Source: Ensifer aridi (lineage in GTDB: Bacteria; Pseudomonadota; Alphaproteobacteria; Rhizobiales; Rhizobiaceae). From it: a stretch of 64,000 bases of DNA. Position numbers and translations under genes: made by a program. Where the stretch lies: NCBI RefSeq assembly GCF_002078505.1, contig NZ_LUAV01000002.1, positions 269,832 to 333,831 of the forward strand, in the 5' to 3' direction. Below, piece by piece: positions 45,023 through 54,401 of the stretch (its first letter is position 1; each line of letters starts with the position of its first letter). Under the pieces are notes generated by a model. It saw only the letters and a program-made list of their open reading frames with translations, was not told the DNA's origin and did not search any database.

Positions 45023-46549
45023 ATGCAGATGAATTTGGCGACGGCACCTGAAGGATTTCAGGCCGGAAGCAATCAGTCTCAGGCGGCGGGGGAAAAACAC
45101 GACATGCGGCATGACGCACTTTTTGAGCGGGTAAGTGCGCGTTTGAAAGCCCAGGTCGGTCCGGATGTCTTCGCAAGCTGGTTTGGACGCCTCAAGCTCC
45201 ATTCTGTATCGAAGAGCGTCGTGCGCCTTTCGGTGCCGACGACCTTTCTCAAGTCCTGGATCAACAACCGTTATCTCGATCTGATCACCACGCTCTTCCA
45301 GCAGGAGGACGGCGAGATCCTGAAGGTGGAGATCCTCGTGCGCACCGCAACCCGCAGTCAGCGCCCGGCGGCCGCCCAGGAAGAGCCGCTGCCGGCGACC
45401 GTCGAAGCTCCGCCGGCGCCAACCCGCCGCCCCATGGCCGCGCAACCGATCGCCGCCGCCGCGGCGGCAACGATGGCGACGGTCCAGAAACCGGCGCAGG
45501 CGCCGCTTTTCGGCTCACCGCTCGACCAGCGCTACACCTTCGACAGCTTCGTCGAGGGCTCGTCGAACCGGGTGGCGCTCGCGGCAGCGCGCACGATCGC
45601 CGAGGCTGGTGCCGGGGCGGTGCGCTTCAATCCGCTCTTCATCCATTCGAGCGTAGGCCTCGGCAAGACGCATCTCCTGCAGGCGATCGCGCTTGCGGCG
45701 CTTCAGAGCGCGCGGTCACCGCGTGTCGTCTATCTGACGGCGGAGTATTTCATGTGGCGCTTCGCAACCGCGATCCGCGACAACGACGCGCTGTCGCTCA
45801 AGGAATCGCTGCGCAACATCGATCTGCTCGTCATCGACGACATGCAGTTCCTTCAGGGCAAGTCGATCCAGCACGAGTTCTGCCATCTGCTGAACATGCT
45901 GCTCGACTCCGCCAAGCAGGTCGTCGTCGCCGCCGACCGGGCTCCCTGGGAGCTGGAATCGCTCGACAGCCGCGTTCGCTCGCGCCTCCAGGGCGGTGTG
46001 GCGATCGAGATGGAAGGGCCCGACTATGAAATGCGTCTCGAGATGCTGAAGCGCCGGCTCGAAGCGGCGCGCCAGGACGACGCCTCGCTCGAGATTCCGC
46101 AGGAGATCCTGTGCCATGTCGCCCGTAACGTCACGGCAAGCGGCCGCGAGTTGGAGGGGGCCTTCAATCAGCTTCTCTTCCGCCGCTCCTTCGAGCCGCA
46201 GCTCTCGATCGAACGGGTCGACGAATTGCTCGGCCATCTCGTCAATGCCGGCGAGCCGCGCCGCGTCCGCATCGAGGACATTCAGCGCGTCGTCGCCAAG
46301 CATTACAACGTCTCGCGCCAGGAACTGGTCTCGAACCGGCGCACCCGCGTTATCGTCAAGCCGCGCCAGATTGCCATGTACCTGTCGAAGACGCTGACGC
46401 CGCGCTCCTTCCCGGAGATCGGCCGCCGCTTCGGCGGCCGCGATCACACGACCGTGCTCCACGCGGTGCGCAAGATCGAGGAGCTGATCGCCGCGGACAC
46501 GAAGCTCAGTCACGAGATCGAGCTCCTGAAGCGTCTGATCAACGAATAG
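45023..46549 (+). CDS. dnaA: Chromosomal replication initiator protein DnaA
   Basis: DnaA binds DnaA boxes at the origin and melts DNA to begin replication. From ATG 45023 the protein has 508 residues: domain I ([24 protein letters not shown]), an Ala/Pro-rich domain II linker, the AAA+ domain with Walker A SVGLGKTH (210-217) and Walker [10 protein letters not shown] (268-276), and the domain IV DNA-binding signature [21 protein letters not shown] 45023 has GAAGG eight bases upstream; ATG 45029 is also possible. It ends at a strong terminator and is not followed by dnaN. Confidence 0.97.
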   Translation: MQMNLATAPEGFQAGSNQSQAAGEKHDMRHDALFERVSARLKAQVGPDVFASWFGRLKLHSVSKSVVRLSVPTTFLKSWINNRYLDLITTLFQQEDGEILKVEILVRTATRSQRPAAAQEEPLPATVEAPPAPTRRPMAAQPIAAAAAATMATVQKPAQAPLFGSPLDQRYTFDSFVEGSSNRVALAAARTIAEAGAGAVRFNPLFIHSSVGLGKTHLLQAIALAALQSARSPRVVYLTAEYFMWRFATAIRDNDALSLKESLRNIDLLVIDDMQFLQGKSIQHEFCHLLNMLLDSAKQVVVAADRAPWELESLDSRVRSRLQGGVAIEMEGPDYEMRLEMLKRRLEAARQDDASLEIPQEILCHVARNVTASGRELEGAFNQLLFRRSFEPQLSIERVDELLGHLVNAGEPRRVRIEDIQRVVAKHYNVSRQELVSNRRTRVIVKPRQIAMYLSKTLTPRSFPEIGRRFGGRDHTTVLHAVRKIEELIAADTKLSHEIELLKRLINE

Positions 46550-46581
46550 CGTGATCGGTAGGTAAGCAGAAGGTTACGAAG

Positions 46582-46604
46582 GCCCGGCTCCGCCGGGCTT
46601 TTTG
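46582..46604 (+). terminator. Rho-independent terminator of dnaA
   Basis: GCCCGGC (46582-46588), loop TCC, GCCGGGC (46592-46598), then TTTTTG, 33 bp after the dnaA stop. Confidence 0.85.
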
Positions 46605-46759
46605 TTGCGCAGGCGCTTGAGCGCGGCGCAAGCCTGGCTGCGGAGAAGGCCCGCCGCCGCTCGTCAATTTCAGACAAAGAGCGTCCAGGCATTTTTTTCG
46701 TCTCGCTTGTCGGCTATCACTTGCTCCATTCGTCTTCAGACCAGAGCGGAGAGTTCCCA

Positions 46760-47134
46760 ATGCTTTATGCGGTGCTTTGCTACAACGATGAAAGCGTCAC
46801 CAGTGCCTGGAGCAAGGAGGAGGACGACAAGGTCATGCGTGATCTTACTGCCGTCCAACGCAAATACGTCGAAGCCGGCAAGCTCGGTCCGGTGGCGCGC
46901 CTCCTGCCGACGACCGCAGCGACGACACTGCGCCACGGTGCCGGCGAGACGATCGTGATCGACGGGCCCTTCGCCGAAACCAAGGAGCAACTGCTCGGCT
47001 TCTATCTGATCGATTGCGGATCGCTCGACGAGGCCCTCGACTTCGCCCGCGAGCTGAGCATCGCCAATCCGAGCGCGGGCTCTTATGAAATCCGCCCCCT
47101 CGCTCTTTATAAACCCGGTGAGTTTCCCTCATGA
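46760..47134 (+). CDS. DGPF/YCII-related domain protein
   Basis: This 124-residue protein has the DGPF motif in VIDGPFAETKEQLLGFYLID, which names the family, and begins MLYAVLCYNDESVTSAWS. Its stop overlaps the ATG of the sigma-factor gene by four bases. DGPF proteins are the recurrent genomic partners of ECF42 sigma factors; their biochemical role is unknown. ATG 46760 follows AGAGCGGAGAG and is preferred to an upstream frame. Confidence 0.88.
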   Translation: MLYAVLCYNDESVTSAWSKEEDDKVMRDLTAVQRKYVEAGKLGPVARLLPTTAATTLRHGAGETIVIDGPFAETKEQLLGFYLIDCGSLDEALDFARELSIANPSAGSYEIRPLALYKPGEFPS

Positions 47135-48405
47135 CCGAGACAGCCTGGATCGATCTCGCCCTGGTTTCAGCGCGGCCGCAGGCAATGGGCGCGCTTCTGC
47201 GCTATTTCCGCAATCTCGACCAGGCCGAGGAAGCTTTCCAGGAGGCCTGCATCCGGGCATTGAAGACCTGGCCGCGTACAGGGCCGCCGCGCGATGCGGC
47301 CGCATGGCTGATCTTCGTCGGTCGCAACAGCGGCATCGACCAGGTGCGCCGCCGATCGCGCGAGACCGCACTGCCTCCGGAGGAGCTGCTCTCGGATCTC
47401 GAGGACAGGGAAGGCGAGCTCGCCGACCGCCTCGACGGGTCGCATTATCGCGACGACATCCTGCGGCTGCTCTTCGTCTGCAGCAATCCGGCCTTGCCGG
47501 CAACTCAGCAGATCGCTCTCGCGCTCCGGATCGTTTCGGGCCTTTCCGTCAGGCAGATCGCCCGCGCCTTTCTCGTGAGCGAAGCCGCGATGGAACAGCG
47601 CATCACCCGCGCCAAGGCGCGGGTCGCGGCCGCCGGCATTCCGTTCGAGACGCCCGATGCCGCCGATCGCGCCGAGCGGCTCGCGGCTGTCGCGACCATG
47701 ATCTATCTCGTCTTCAATGAGGGCTATTCGGCGATGAACGGGCCGGAGGGCGTCTCCGCCGATCTTTGCGACGAGGCGATCCGGCTCTCCCGGCTGCTGC
47801 TGCGGCTGTTTCCGGCGGAGCCCGAGATCATGGGCCTGACGGCGCTGCTTCTCCTCCAGCATTCGCGCGCCCGAGCCCGCTTCGACGCCGACGGCGCCAT
47901 CGTCCTACTCGATGATCAGGACCGGAGATTGTGGAGTCGGCCGAAGATCACCGAGGCGCTGGCGATGATCGACAAGGCGATGCGTCATCGCCGCCCCGGT
48001 CCCTATCAGATTCAAGCGGCTATCGCCGCGTTGCACGCGCGCGCCAAGAGCCCCGAAGAGACGGACTGGCAGGAGATCGACCTGCTTTACCGGGCGCTCG
48101 AGCGCCTCCAGCCCTCGCCCGTCGTGACGCTCAATCGCGCCGTCGCCGTATCGAAGCGCGAGGGGCCTGAGGCGGCGCTCGCGCTCGTCGAGCCGCTTGG
48201 CGACAGGCTCTCCGGCTATTTCTACTATCACGGCCTGCGTGGCGCACTGCTCAAGCAGATAGGGCGAAGGAGCGAAGCGCGCGTCGCCTTCGATCGGGCG
48301 ATCGCTTTGGCGACCAATGCGGCGGAGGCCGCCTATATTCGCATGCAGCTCGACCGTCTGGATGGCGAAGCGGCTCCGGCGGTTGTCGCAGAAGAAGAAC
48401 AATAA
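47131..48405 (+). CDS. ECF42-type RNA polymerase sigma factor with C-terminal TPR-like extension
   Basis: The 424-residue protein has sigma region 2 (YFRNLDQAEEAFQEACIRALKTWP, AAWLIFVGRNSGIDQVRRRSRE) and sigma-4 (IVSGLSVRQIARAFLVSEAAMEQRITRAK) in the first 180 residues. About 240 further residues are helical and repeat-like (AVSKREGPEAALALVEPLGD, HGLRGALLKQIGRRSEARVAFDRAI). This long extension plus the coupled DGPF gene identifies group ECF42. No anti-sigma gene is adjacent; control in this group is thought to act through the extension. Confidence 0.88.
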   Translation: MTETAWIDLALVSARPQAMGALLRYFRNLDQAEEAFQEACIRALKTWPRTGPPRDAAAWLIFVGRNSGIDQVRRRSRETALPPEELLSDLEDREGELADRLDGSHYRDDILRLLFVCSNPALPATQQIALALRIVSGLSVRQIARAFLVSEAAMEQRITRAKARVAAAGIPFETPDAADRAERLAAVATMIYLVFNEGYSAMNGPEGVSADLCDEAIRLSRLLLRLFPAEPEIMGLTALLLLQHSRARARFDADGAIVLLDDQDRRLWSRPKITEALAMIDKAMRHRRPGPYQIQAAIAALHARAKSPEETDWQEIDLLYRALERLQPSPVVTLNRAVAVSKREGPEAALALVEPLGDRLSGYFYYHGLRGALLKQIGRRSEARVAFDRAIALATNAAEAAYIRMQLDRLDGEAAPAVVAEEEQ

Positions 48406-48479
48406 AAAACTTCCGGCGGCTGTCGGCAACCGGCCTCCTCCTTCGTCCTTGGGTCGAAACCATATGGAGGAATTCGAAA

Positions 48480-48962
48480 ATGACTGCAGCGACTGACACC
48501 AAGCCCGGCGGCGAACGCGAACTGGTTCTGACCCGCCTGATCGATGCCCCGCGCGAAAAGGTCTATCGCGCCTTCACCGATCCCGAACTCCTGAAGCAAT
48601 GGTTCGCGCCCTTGCCGTGGACGATCACGGAAGCCGAGCTCGATGTCAGGCCGGGCGGCACCAACCGTTTCGTCATGCGCTCGCCGGAGGGCGAGCTCTA
48701 TCCCAATCAGGGCGTCTATCTCGAGGTTGTGCCGAACGAGAAAATCGTCGTCACCGATGCCTATACCGAAGCCTGGAAGCCGTCGGAGAAGCCGTTCATG
48801 ACGGCCGTCATGACCTTCGACGATGAGGGCGGCAAGACCCGCTACACTGCCCGGGCTCTGCACTGGAGCGTCGAGGACCGGGAAGCGCATGAGAAAATGG
48901 GATTCCATGAGGGCTGGGGCCAGTGCGCCGATCAGCTTGCGGCCCTTGTCGCAAAACTCTGA
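48480..48962 (+). CDS. SRPBCC (AHSA1-like) domain protein
   Basis: The 160-residue protein belongs to the START/Bet v 1-like SRPBCC superfamily, AHSA1 subgroup: VLTRLIDAPREKVYRAFTDPELLKQWFAP at the start, and MTAVMTFDDEGGKTRYTARALHWS and MGFHEGWGQCADQLAAL near the end. It binds an unknown hydrophobic ligand. It follows the sigma-factor gene by 74 bp and precedes the SnoaL-VOC gene by 14 bp, so it is probably part of the same regulated unit. Confidence 0.87.
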   Translation: MTAATDTKPGGERELVLTRLIDAPREKVYRAFTDPELLKQWFAPLPWTITEAELDVRPGGTNRFVMRSPEGELYPNQGVYLEVVPNEKIVVTDAYTEAWKPSEKPFMTAVMTFDDEGGKTRYTARALHWSVEDREAHEKMGFHEGWGQCADQLAALVAKL

Positions 48963-48976
48963 GAGGAGGATCGATC

Positions 48977-49843
48977 ATGTCCGGTACCGAAAGCAGGACT
49001 GCAGCCGTGGCAGAGATCAAGGCGGTAATCGAAGATTGGGCTGAAGCCATTCGCCGGAAGGATGCTTCCCGTGTCCTCGCCCATGGGACGGAGGATTCGG
49101 TCATCTTTTCGCTTGCGCCGCCCCTGAAGGCGTCGGACTCGGATCCCGATGGCCTCGAACAATGGTTTTCGACGTGGAAGGGACCGCTCGGCTTCACGTT
49201 TCAGGACCTCGACATATCCGCAAGCGGCAACGTCGCTTTCGTGACGGCATTGGCGCATCTGTCCGGCGAGAAGCACGACGGGCAGAAGCCGGCACTCTGG
49301 TACCGTCTGACCTTGGGCTTGAAGCGCACCGACAGGGGATGGAAGATCGCCCATCAGCACGAATCCGTTCCCTTCTACATGGATGGAAGCCTCAAGGCGG
49401 CCGTCGATCTCGACCCGAAGTCCGAAGTCGACTGGCAGGCGCCCTCGCATCCGCCGATGGCCGGCGTCGTCGCCTATCTCAACGTGCAGGACGCGAATGC
49501 CACCGCGGAATTCTACCGCCGCGCCTTCGGCGCCAAGGAGGAGGACCGCAAATATGCCGAGGACGGCAAGCGGCTCATCCATTGCCATCTGACAATCAAT
49601 GGCGGCGCGCTGATGCTCAACGACCCCTTCCCGGAATTCGGCTATCCTTGGAAGCCGCCGGAAGGCTTTGTGCTGCACCTCATCGTCGACGATGCCGACT
49701 TCTGGTGGAAGCGCGCGGTGGAGGCGGGGGCGCAAGTGACGATGCCGCTCGAAATCGCCTTCTGGGGCGACTATTACGGCCAGCTCCGAGATCCCTTCGG
49801 TATCACCTGGGGGATCGTCGCGCCGGTGAAGAAGAACGATTGA
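48977..49843 (+). CDS. Fusion of a SnoaL-like domain and a VOC (glyoxalase/PhnB-like) domain
   Basis: The 288-residue protein has an N-terminal SnoaL/nuclear-transport-factor-2-like domain (AEIKAVIEDWAEAIRRKDASRVLAHG through WKIAHQHESVPFYMD, about 1-135) and a C-terminal VOC domain (VVAYLNVQDANATAEFYRRAFGAKE through YGQLRDPFGITWGIV, about 160-283). Both are small ligand- or metal-binding folds. ATG 48977 has GAGAGGAGG upstream. Its substrate is unknown; context places it under the ECF42 sigma factor. Confidence 0.85.
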   Translation: MSGTESRTAAVAEIKAVIEDWAEAIRRKDASRVLAHGTEDSVIFSLAPPLKASDSDPDGLEQWFSTWKGPLGFTFQDLDISASGNVAFVTALAHLSGEKHDGQKPALWYRLTLGLKRTDRGWKIAHQHESVPFYMDGSLKAAVDLDPKSEVDWQAPSHPPMAGVVAYLNVQDANATAEFYRRAFGAKEEDRKYAEDGKRLIHCHLTINGGALMLNDPFPEFGYPWKPPEGFVLHLIVDDADFWWKRAVEAGAQVTMPLEIAFWGDYYGQLRDPFGITWGIVAPVKKND

Positions 49844-49856
49844 AGAAGAAGAGATC

Positions 49857-51044
49857 TCAGCAGGCGAGGTCGGCCACCACCGCGTCGAGGATCAGCATGC
49901 CGGCGGGCGTGCAGCGCAGCCGCGAATTGCCGATGCGTTCGACGAAGCCATGCTCGATCAGGAACTCTTCCCGGGCGGGATCGGGATCGCGGCCCGACAG
50001 GCTCTGCCAGCGGGCCAGGTCCACGCCCTCCCGAAGCCTGAGGCCCATCAGCAGGAGCTCGTCGGCCTGCGCCTCGCGGTCGAGCAATTCCCGCTCGACG
50101 ATGCCGTCGCCGCGCTCCTCGACGAGACTGAGCCATGTCTCGGGATTGCGTTCCGTTGCAGTCGCGACCTTGGAGCCGCCGATCGTGAGCCGCCCATGCG
50201 CGCCGGGGCCGATTCCCGCATAGTCGCCATAGCGCCAATAGGTAAGATTGTGCCGGCTTTCCGCCCCCGACCGCGCGTGGTTCGAGACCTCATAGGCCGG
50301 CATGCCGATCGCCGCGGTGATCTCCTGCGTCGCCTCATAGAGCAGAGCCGACTGCTCGCCGTCCGGCACAATCAGCTTGCCGGCCTTGTGCAGCCCGTAG
50401 AAGGGCGTGCCTTCCTCGATCGTGAGCTGGTAGAGCGACAGATGGTCGACGGCGTAGGAAACCGCTTCCTTTAGCTCGCGCTCCCAGTCCTCCACAGTCT
50501 GCTTCGGCCGAGCATAGATCAGGTCGAAAGACATGCGCGGAAAAATCTCGCGCGCCAGCCTGACGGCCTTCAGCGCGTCCTCGACATCGTGCAACCGGCC
50601 GAGAAATTTGAGGTCGCGGTCGTTCAGCGCCTGGACGCCGAGCGAGACGCGATTGACGCCGGCCGCCCGATAGCCGCGGAAGCGCGTCGCCTCCACGCTC
50701 GACGGGTTGGCCTCCATGGTGATCTCGATACCGCCCGGCACATGCCATTGCCGGGCTATGCCATCGAGGATCGCTTCCACCGTCTGTGGCTCCATCAGCG
50801 ACGGCGTGCCGCCGCCCATGAATATGCTGGTCACGGTTCTCTGGCCGGAAAGCGCGCGCACCGCGGCCATCTCTTTCAGGAACGCCGCGACGAAGCGCGG
50901 CTGGTCCACCGGCTGGTGGCGCACATGGCTGTTGAAGTCGCAATAGGGGCATTTGGCCGCGCAGAACGGCCAATGCACATAGACTCCGAAGCCGGGATCC
51001 ATGCCGTCACCGATCACCGAAAGCGGGGCCGTCTGCAAGATCAT
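49857..51044 (-). CDS. hemW: Radical SAM heme chaperone HemW
   Basis: HemW binds heme and an Fe4S4 cluster and is thought to deliver heme to respiratory enzymes; it is often mis-called coproporphyrinogen oxidase. The 395-residue protein has the radical-SAM cysteines C28, C32 and C35 in HWPFCAAKCPYCDF, with GGGTPSLM and EANPSSVEATRFRGYRAAGVNRVSLG. The C-terminal winged-helix domain of the family is present. It starts 7 bp after the rdgB stop. Confidence 0.92.
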   Translation of the reverse strand: MILQTAPLSVIGDGMDPGFGVYVHWPFCAAKCPYCDFNSHVRHQPVDQPRFVAAFLKEMAAVRALSGQRTVTSIFMGGGTPSLMEPQTVEAILDGIARQWHVPGGIEITMEANPSSVEATRFRGYRAAGVNRVSLGVQALNDRDLKFLGRLHDVEDALKAVRLAREIFPRMSFDLIYARPKQTVEDWERELKEAVSYAVDHLSLYQLTIEEGTPFYGLHKAGKLIVPDGEQSALLYEATQEITAAIGMPAYEVSNHARSGAESRHNLTYWRYGDYAGIGPGAHGRLTIGGSKVATATERNPETWLSLVEERGDGIVERELLDREAQADELLLMGLRLREGVDLARWQSLSGRDPDPAREEFLIEHGFVERIGNSRLRCTPAGMLILDAVVADLAC

Positions 51045-51051
51045 CGTTTTC

Positions 51052-51696
51052 TCACGCGCCGAGGCAGGTCTCGGCGAACAGCTTGAAGGCGCGAGCGCGG
51101 TGCGAGAGCGCTTTCGCGTCGCCCGGCTTCCAGCCGTGCTTTTCTTCCGCGCTCATTTCACCGAATGTGGTCTTATAGCCCTTGGGCTGGAAGACCGGAT
51201 CATAGCCGAAACCGCTCGTTCCACGCGGCGGCCAGACCACGTGGCCTTCGACCTCGCCGCGAAAAAGCTCCACATGGCCGTCTGGCCAGGCGAGGCAGAG
51301 CACGGAAACGAAGCGCGCGGCGCGGCTTTCGGGCGTTGTAGCTCCCTTCTCGCGCAAGGCCTTCTCGACCTTCTCCATCGCCATGGCGAAGTCCCGGCTG
51401 CCGTCCTCGCGCTCGGCCCAATTGGCCGTGTAGACGCCAGGAGCGCCATCGAGCGCGTCGACGGCAAGACCGGAGTCATCCGATAGCGCCGGCAGGCCGG
51501 AGGCCCTCGCCGAGGCGAGGGCCTTGATCCTGGCGTTTTCCTCGAAGGTCGTACCGGTCTCGTCCGGCTCGACAAAGTTGAGGTCGGCCGCCGACTTTGC
51601 CTCGAAGCCGAGCGGGCCGATGAGATCGCGGATCTCCCGGATCTTGCCGGCATTGTGGCTCGCGACTACGAGCGTCTTATCAACCAGTTTGCGCAT
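51052..51696 (-). CDS. rdgB: XTP/dITP diphosphatase (non-canonical purine NTP pyrophosphatase)
   Basis: RdgB hydrolyses dITP, dXTP and dHAPTP so they are not built into DNA. The 214-residue protein has [52 protein letters not shown] and SHRARAF, all conserved. It lies between the VOC gene and hemW in a same-strand series that begins with rph. Confidence 0.95.
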   Translation of the reverse strand: MRKLVDKTLVVASHNAGKIREIRDLIGPLGFEAKSAADLNFVEPDETGTTFEENARIKALASARASGLPALSDDSGLAVDALDGAPGVYTANWAEREDGSRDFAMAMEKVEKALREKGATTPESRAARFVSVLCLAWPDGHVELFRGEVEGHVVWPPRGTSGFGYDPVFQPKGYKTTFGEMSAEEKHGWKPGDAKALSHRARAFKLFAETCLGA

Positions 51697-51721
51697 GCTG
51701 TTCCGTTCCGTTCAAGCGCAT

Positions 51722-52138
51722 TCAGTCTTTGGCCCAGAGGCCTGGTTCCGCGCATTCGAGGCTGTTCCCGGCCGGATCGCGGAAGTAGAAGGAGCGGGCA
51801 CCGTTCGGCCAGCGGATATCCGCCTCGATCGAAATGCCGGCGCCCTCCAGTTTCGCCTTCCAGCCGTCGAGCGCCTCCGCCGCGACGCGGAAGCACATGT
51901 GCCCGTTGCCTTTCGTGCCGTGCGGCGGCACCGGTAGGGCACCGACCGGCGGGGGCTTCACCGTTTCGTGGGGGTTGAAGATCAGAAGCACGCCCTCGCC
52001 GCAACGAAAGAAGACATGCCGGTTGCCCGCGCGCGTGATCCGCTCCAGACCGAGCACGCCACCATAGAAAGCCTCGGCACAGTCGAGATCGTCTGCGTAA
52101 AGCGCGGTTTCCAGAATGCCTTCGAATGCCGGGGCCAA
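51722..52138 (-). CDS. VOC family (glyoxalase/bleomycin-resistance) protein
   Basis: The 138-residue protein has two beta-alpha-beta-beta-beta repeats of the VOC fold: LETALYADDLDCAEAFYGGVLGL and GNGHMCFRVAAEALDGWKAKLEGAGI. Metal-ligand-like His and Glu are present near HVFFRCG and NSLECAEPG. The substrate is unknown. It is the second gene in the rph-VOC-rdgB-hemW series, with a 45-bp gap to rph. Confidence 0.85.
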   Translation of the reverse strand: MAPAFEGILETALYADDLDCAEAFYGGVLGLERITRAGNRHVFFRCGEGVLLIFNPHETVKPPPVGALPVPPHGTKGNGHMCFRVAAEALDGWKAKLEGAGISIEADIRWPNGARSFYFRDPAGNSLECAEPGLWAKD

Positions 52139-52183
52139 GTCCGCTCCTTTTGTGCGCGTCTGTGCGGGAAACCCCGCGGAAAC

Positions 52184-52903
52184 TCAACCGGCGATCGCCT
52201 GCCTCTGCAGCTCGATCAGCTCGGCGATGCCGTTCTTTGCAAGCTGCATCAGGTTTGCGAATTCTTCCTCGGTGAAGGGCTGGCCTTCTGCCGTTCCCTG
52301 GATTTCCACGAGCCCGCCGCTGCCGGTCATGACGAAATTGGCATCGGTTTCGGCAGCCGAGTCTTCGAGATAATCGAGATCGAGCACCGGCTGACTGGCG
52401 AAGATGCCACAGGAAACAGCGGCGACATGATCCTTCAGCACCCGCTCCACCTTGATCATGTTGCGCGCTTCCATCCATTTCAGGCAATCGTGAAGGGCGA
52501 CCCAGGCGCCGGTAATCGAGGCGGTACGGGTGCCGCCGTCCGCCTGGATCACGTCGCAGTCGATCGAAATCTGGCGCTCGCCGAGCGCCGGCAGATCGAC
52601 GACGGCGCGCAGCGACCGTCCGATCAGCCGCTGGATCTCCTGTGTGCGGCCGCTTTGCTTGCCGGCCGCCGCCTCGCGCTTCATGCGCTCGCCGGTTGCA
52701 CGCGGCAGCATGCCGTATTCCGCGGTGATCCATCCTTTGCCGCCATTGCGCAGCCAGGCGGGAACCTTCTCTTCGAGGCTCGCCGTGCACAAGACATGCG
52801 TGTCGCCGAAGCGCACGAGGCAAGAGCCCTCCGCGTGCTTGGAGAAATTGCGCTCGAACGACACCTTGCGCATTTGGTCGGTTTTTCTGCCGGATGGCCG
52901 CAT
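52184..52903 (-). CDS. rph: Ribonuclease PH
   Basis: RNase PH trims the 3' end of tRNA precursors by phosphorolysis. The 239-residue protein begins [19 protein letters not shown] and has [15 protein letters not shown], the phosphate-binding segment [10 protein letters not shown] and [22 protein letters not shown] 52903 is the true start; a TTG two codons earlier is not needed. It is divergent from hrcA, the conserved arrangement. Confidence 0.96.
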   Translation of the reverse strand: MRPSGRKTDQMRKVSFERNFSKHAEGSCLVRFGDTHVLCTASLEEKVPAWLRNGGKGWITAEYGMLPRATGERMKREAAAGKQSGRTQEIQRLIGRSLRAVVDLPALGERQISIDCDVIQADGGTRTASITGAWVALHDCLKWMEARNMIKVERVLKDHVAAVSCGIFASQPVLDLDYLEDSAAETDANFVMTGSGGLVEIQGTAEGQPFTEEEFANLMQLAKNGIAELIELQRQAIAG

Positions 52904-53009
52904 CTTCAACTCCTATCGTCTCTGCTGAGCCTTCTAGAGCGTTTCCCGGCGAAATGGAAACAATTCTGTTGGCTCAAACGGATATCAGGGCGGGAGGGTT
53001 TTTTCCCTT

Positions 53010-53038
53010 TTGCCATAGCCGGTGCGGATTACTATATT
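53010..53038 (+). promoter_or_regulatory. Candidate hrcA promoter
   Basis: TTGCCA (53010-53015) and TATATT (53033-53038) are separated by 17 bp and lie 36 bp upstream of the hrcA start, in the rph-hrcA divergent gap. I saw no CIRCE element (TTAGCACTC-N9-GAGTGCTAA). Confidence 0.55.
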
Positions 53039-53073
53039 CTGCGGCATGGGTATGGTCGTTCGCATGGAGTGAC

Positions 53074-54153
53074 ATGGTACTGCGCAACCCGGAAACCAAG
53101 GGGATCGCATCGACGCTGGACGAGCGCTCCGGCGAGATCTTCCGCCGCATCGTCGAGAGCTATCTGGAAAGCGGCGAGCCGCTCGGCTCGCGCAACCTTT
53201 CGCGGCTCCTGCCGATGTCGCTGTCGCCCGCCTCAGTGCGCAACGTGATGAGCGATCTCGAGGATCTGGGCCTCATCTATTCGCCCCATGTCAGTGCCGG
53301 CCGACTTCCGACGCAAACGGGCCTGCGCTTCTTCGTCGACGCTTTCATGCAGGTCGGCAACCTCTCCGCCGAGGAGCGTGCCTCGATCGAGCGGCAGGTG
53401 CGCCCGGGAAATCGGAACCAACCGGTCGAAAACCTTCTTGCGGAGGCGAGCCAGATGCTGTCCGGCATGTCCCGCGGCGCCGGTCTCGTCATCACCAGCA
53501 AGAGCGATCCCGTCCTCAAGCACGTCGAGTTCATCCGCCTGGCGCCGACCAAGGCGCTCGCCGTCCTCGTCGGCGATCATGACCAGGTGGAGAACCGCAT
53601 CATCGAGCTGCCCGCCGGGATCACCAGTGCACAGCTCACGGAAGCCGCCAATTTCGTCAACGCTCATCTTGCCGGGCAGACGATCGCCGAACTGCGCACG
53701 CAGTTGGAAAAGGTCAAGGAGACGGTCCGCGGCGAACTCGACGCCCTGTCGCAGGATCTGGTCGAGCGCGGGCTGGCTATCTGGTCCGGCAGCGAGGGCG
53801 ACGGCCAGCCGGCGCGGCTCATTGTACGCGGCCGCGCCAATTTGCTCGAAGGATTGGAAGGGACGGAGGACATCGAACGGCTGCGCATGTTGTTCGACGA
53901 CCTCGAGAAGAAGGACAGCCTGATCGAGCTCCTCAATCTTGCGGAGAGCGGCCCGGGTGTGCGTATCTTCATCGGCTCCGAAAACAAGCTGTTTTCGCTC
54001 TCCGGGTCGTCGCTGATCGTCGCGCCCTACCGCGACGAGGACGACCGCATCGTCGGCGCCGTCGGTGTCATCGGCCCGACGCGGCTCAATTATTCCCGCA
54101 TCGTTCCCATGGTGGATTACACCGCGCAGCTCATGTCGCGGCTGTCGCGCTAA
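53074..54153 (+). CDS. hrcA: Heat-inducible transcription repressor HrcA
   Basis: HrcA binds CIRCE elements and represses groESL-type chaperone operons until heat removes it. The 359-residue protein has the N-terminal winged helix ([56 protein letters not shown]) and the C-terminal GAF-like domain with [25 protein letters not shown] 53074 has GGAG four bases upstream. It is followed by grpE. Confidence 0.95.
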   Translation: MVLRNPETKGIASTLDERSGEIFRRIVESYLESGEPLGSRNLSRLLPMSLSPASVRNVMSDLEDLGLIYSPHVSAGRLPTQTGLRFFVDAFMQVGNLSAEERASIERQVRPGNRNQPVENLLAEASQMLSGMSRGAGLVITSKSDPVLKHVEFIRLAPTKALAVLVGDHDQVENRIIELPAGITSAQLTEAANFVNAHLAGQTIAELRTQLEKVKETVRGELDALSQDLVERGLAIWSGSEGDGQPARLIVRGRANLLEGLEGTEDIERLRMLFDDLEKKDSLIELLNLAESGPGVRIFIGSENKLFSLSGSSLIVAPYRDEDDRIVGAVGVIGPTRLNYSRIVPMVDYTAQLMSRLSR

Positions 54154-54200
54154 TGCATGTCGCCCAAAAGTGTGGAGCGGTTTTGGGATAACGACATGCA
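54153..54200. repeat. Rhizobial 47-bp repeat, plus-oriented copy
   Basis: ATGCATGTCGCCCAAAAGTG then TGGAGCGGTTTTGGGATAACGACATGCA mirrors 17924-17970. The ends ATGCATGTCG and CGACATGCAT are inverted repeats. It starts at the last base of the hrcA stop codon. Confidence 0.7.
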
Positions 54201-54276
54201 TGGAATTTACTCAGGTAGCGCGGCCCGCCGTTTTCCTCGCTTCAGACAATCCTTTCGGCCGATGAACCGATGGACC

Positions 54277-54305
54277 CTTGATTTTTCGGGCTCAAACCTC
54301 GATAT
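54277..54305 (+). promoter_or_regulatory. Candidate heat-shock (RpoH-type) promoter of grpE
   Basis: CTTGAT (54277-54282) and CGATAT (54300-54305) are 17 bp apart. The CTTGA -35 is shared by alphaproteobacterial RpoH and sigma-70 promoters. The predicted start gives a leader of about 90 nt to grpE. Confidence 0.4.
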
Positions 54306-54401
54306 CGGCTTCAAATCCAGGCAGCAGAACGTTCAAGCAAAGCGACTTCCGCTGGTTTGATGATGCCGAACACACCAAGGAAAACACATTCGGAGAACGT
54401 C

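Noticed and set aside
53000..53073. CIRCE element before hrcA
   Set aside because: No TTAGCACTC-N9-GAGTGCTAA-type sequence is present in the rph-hrcA gap.
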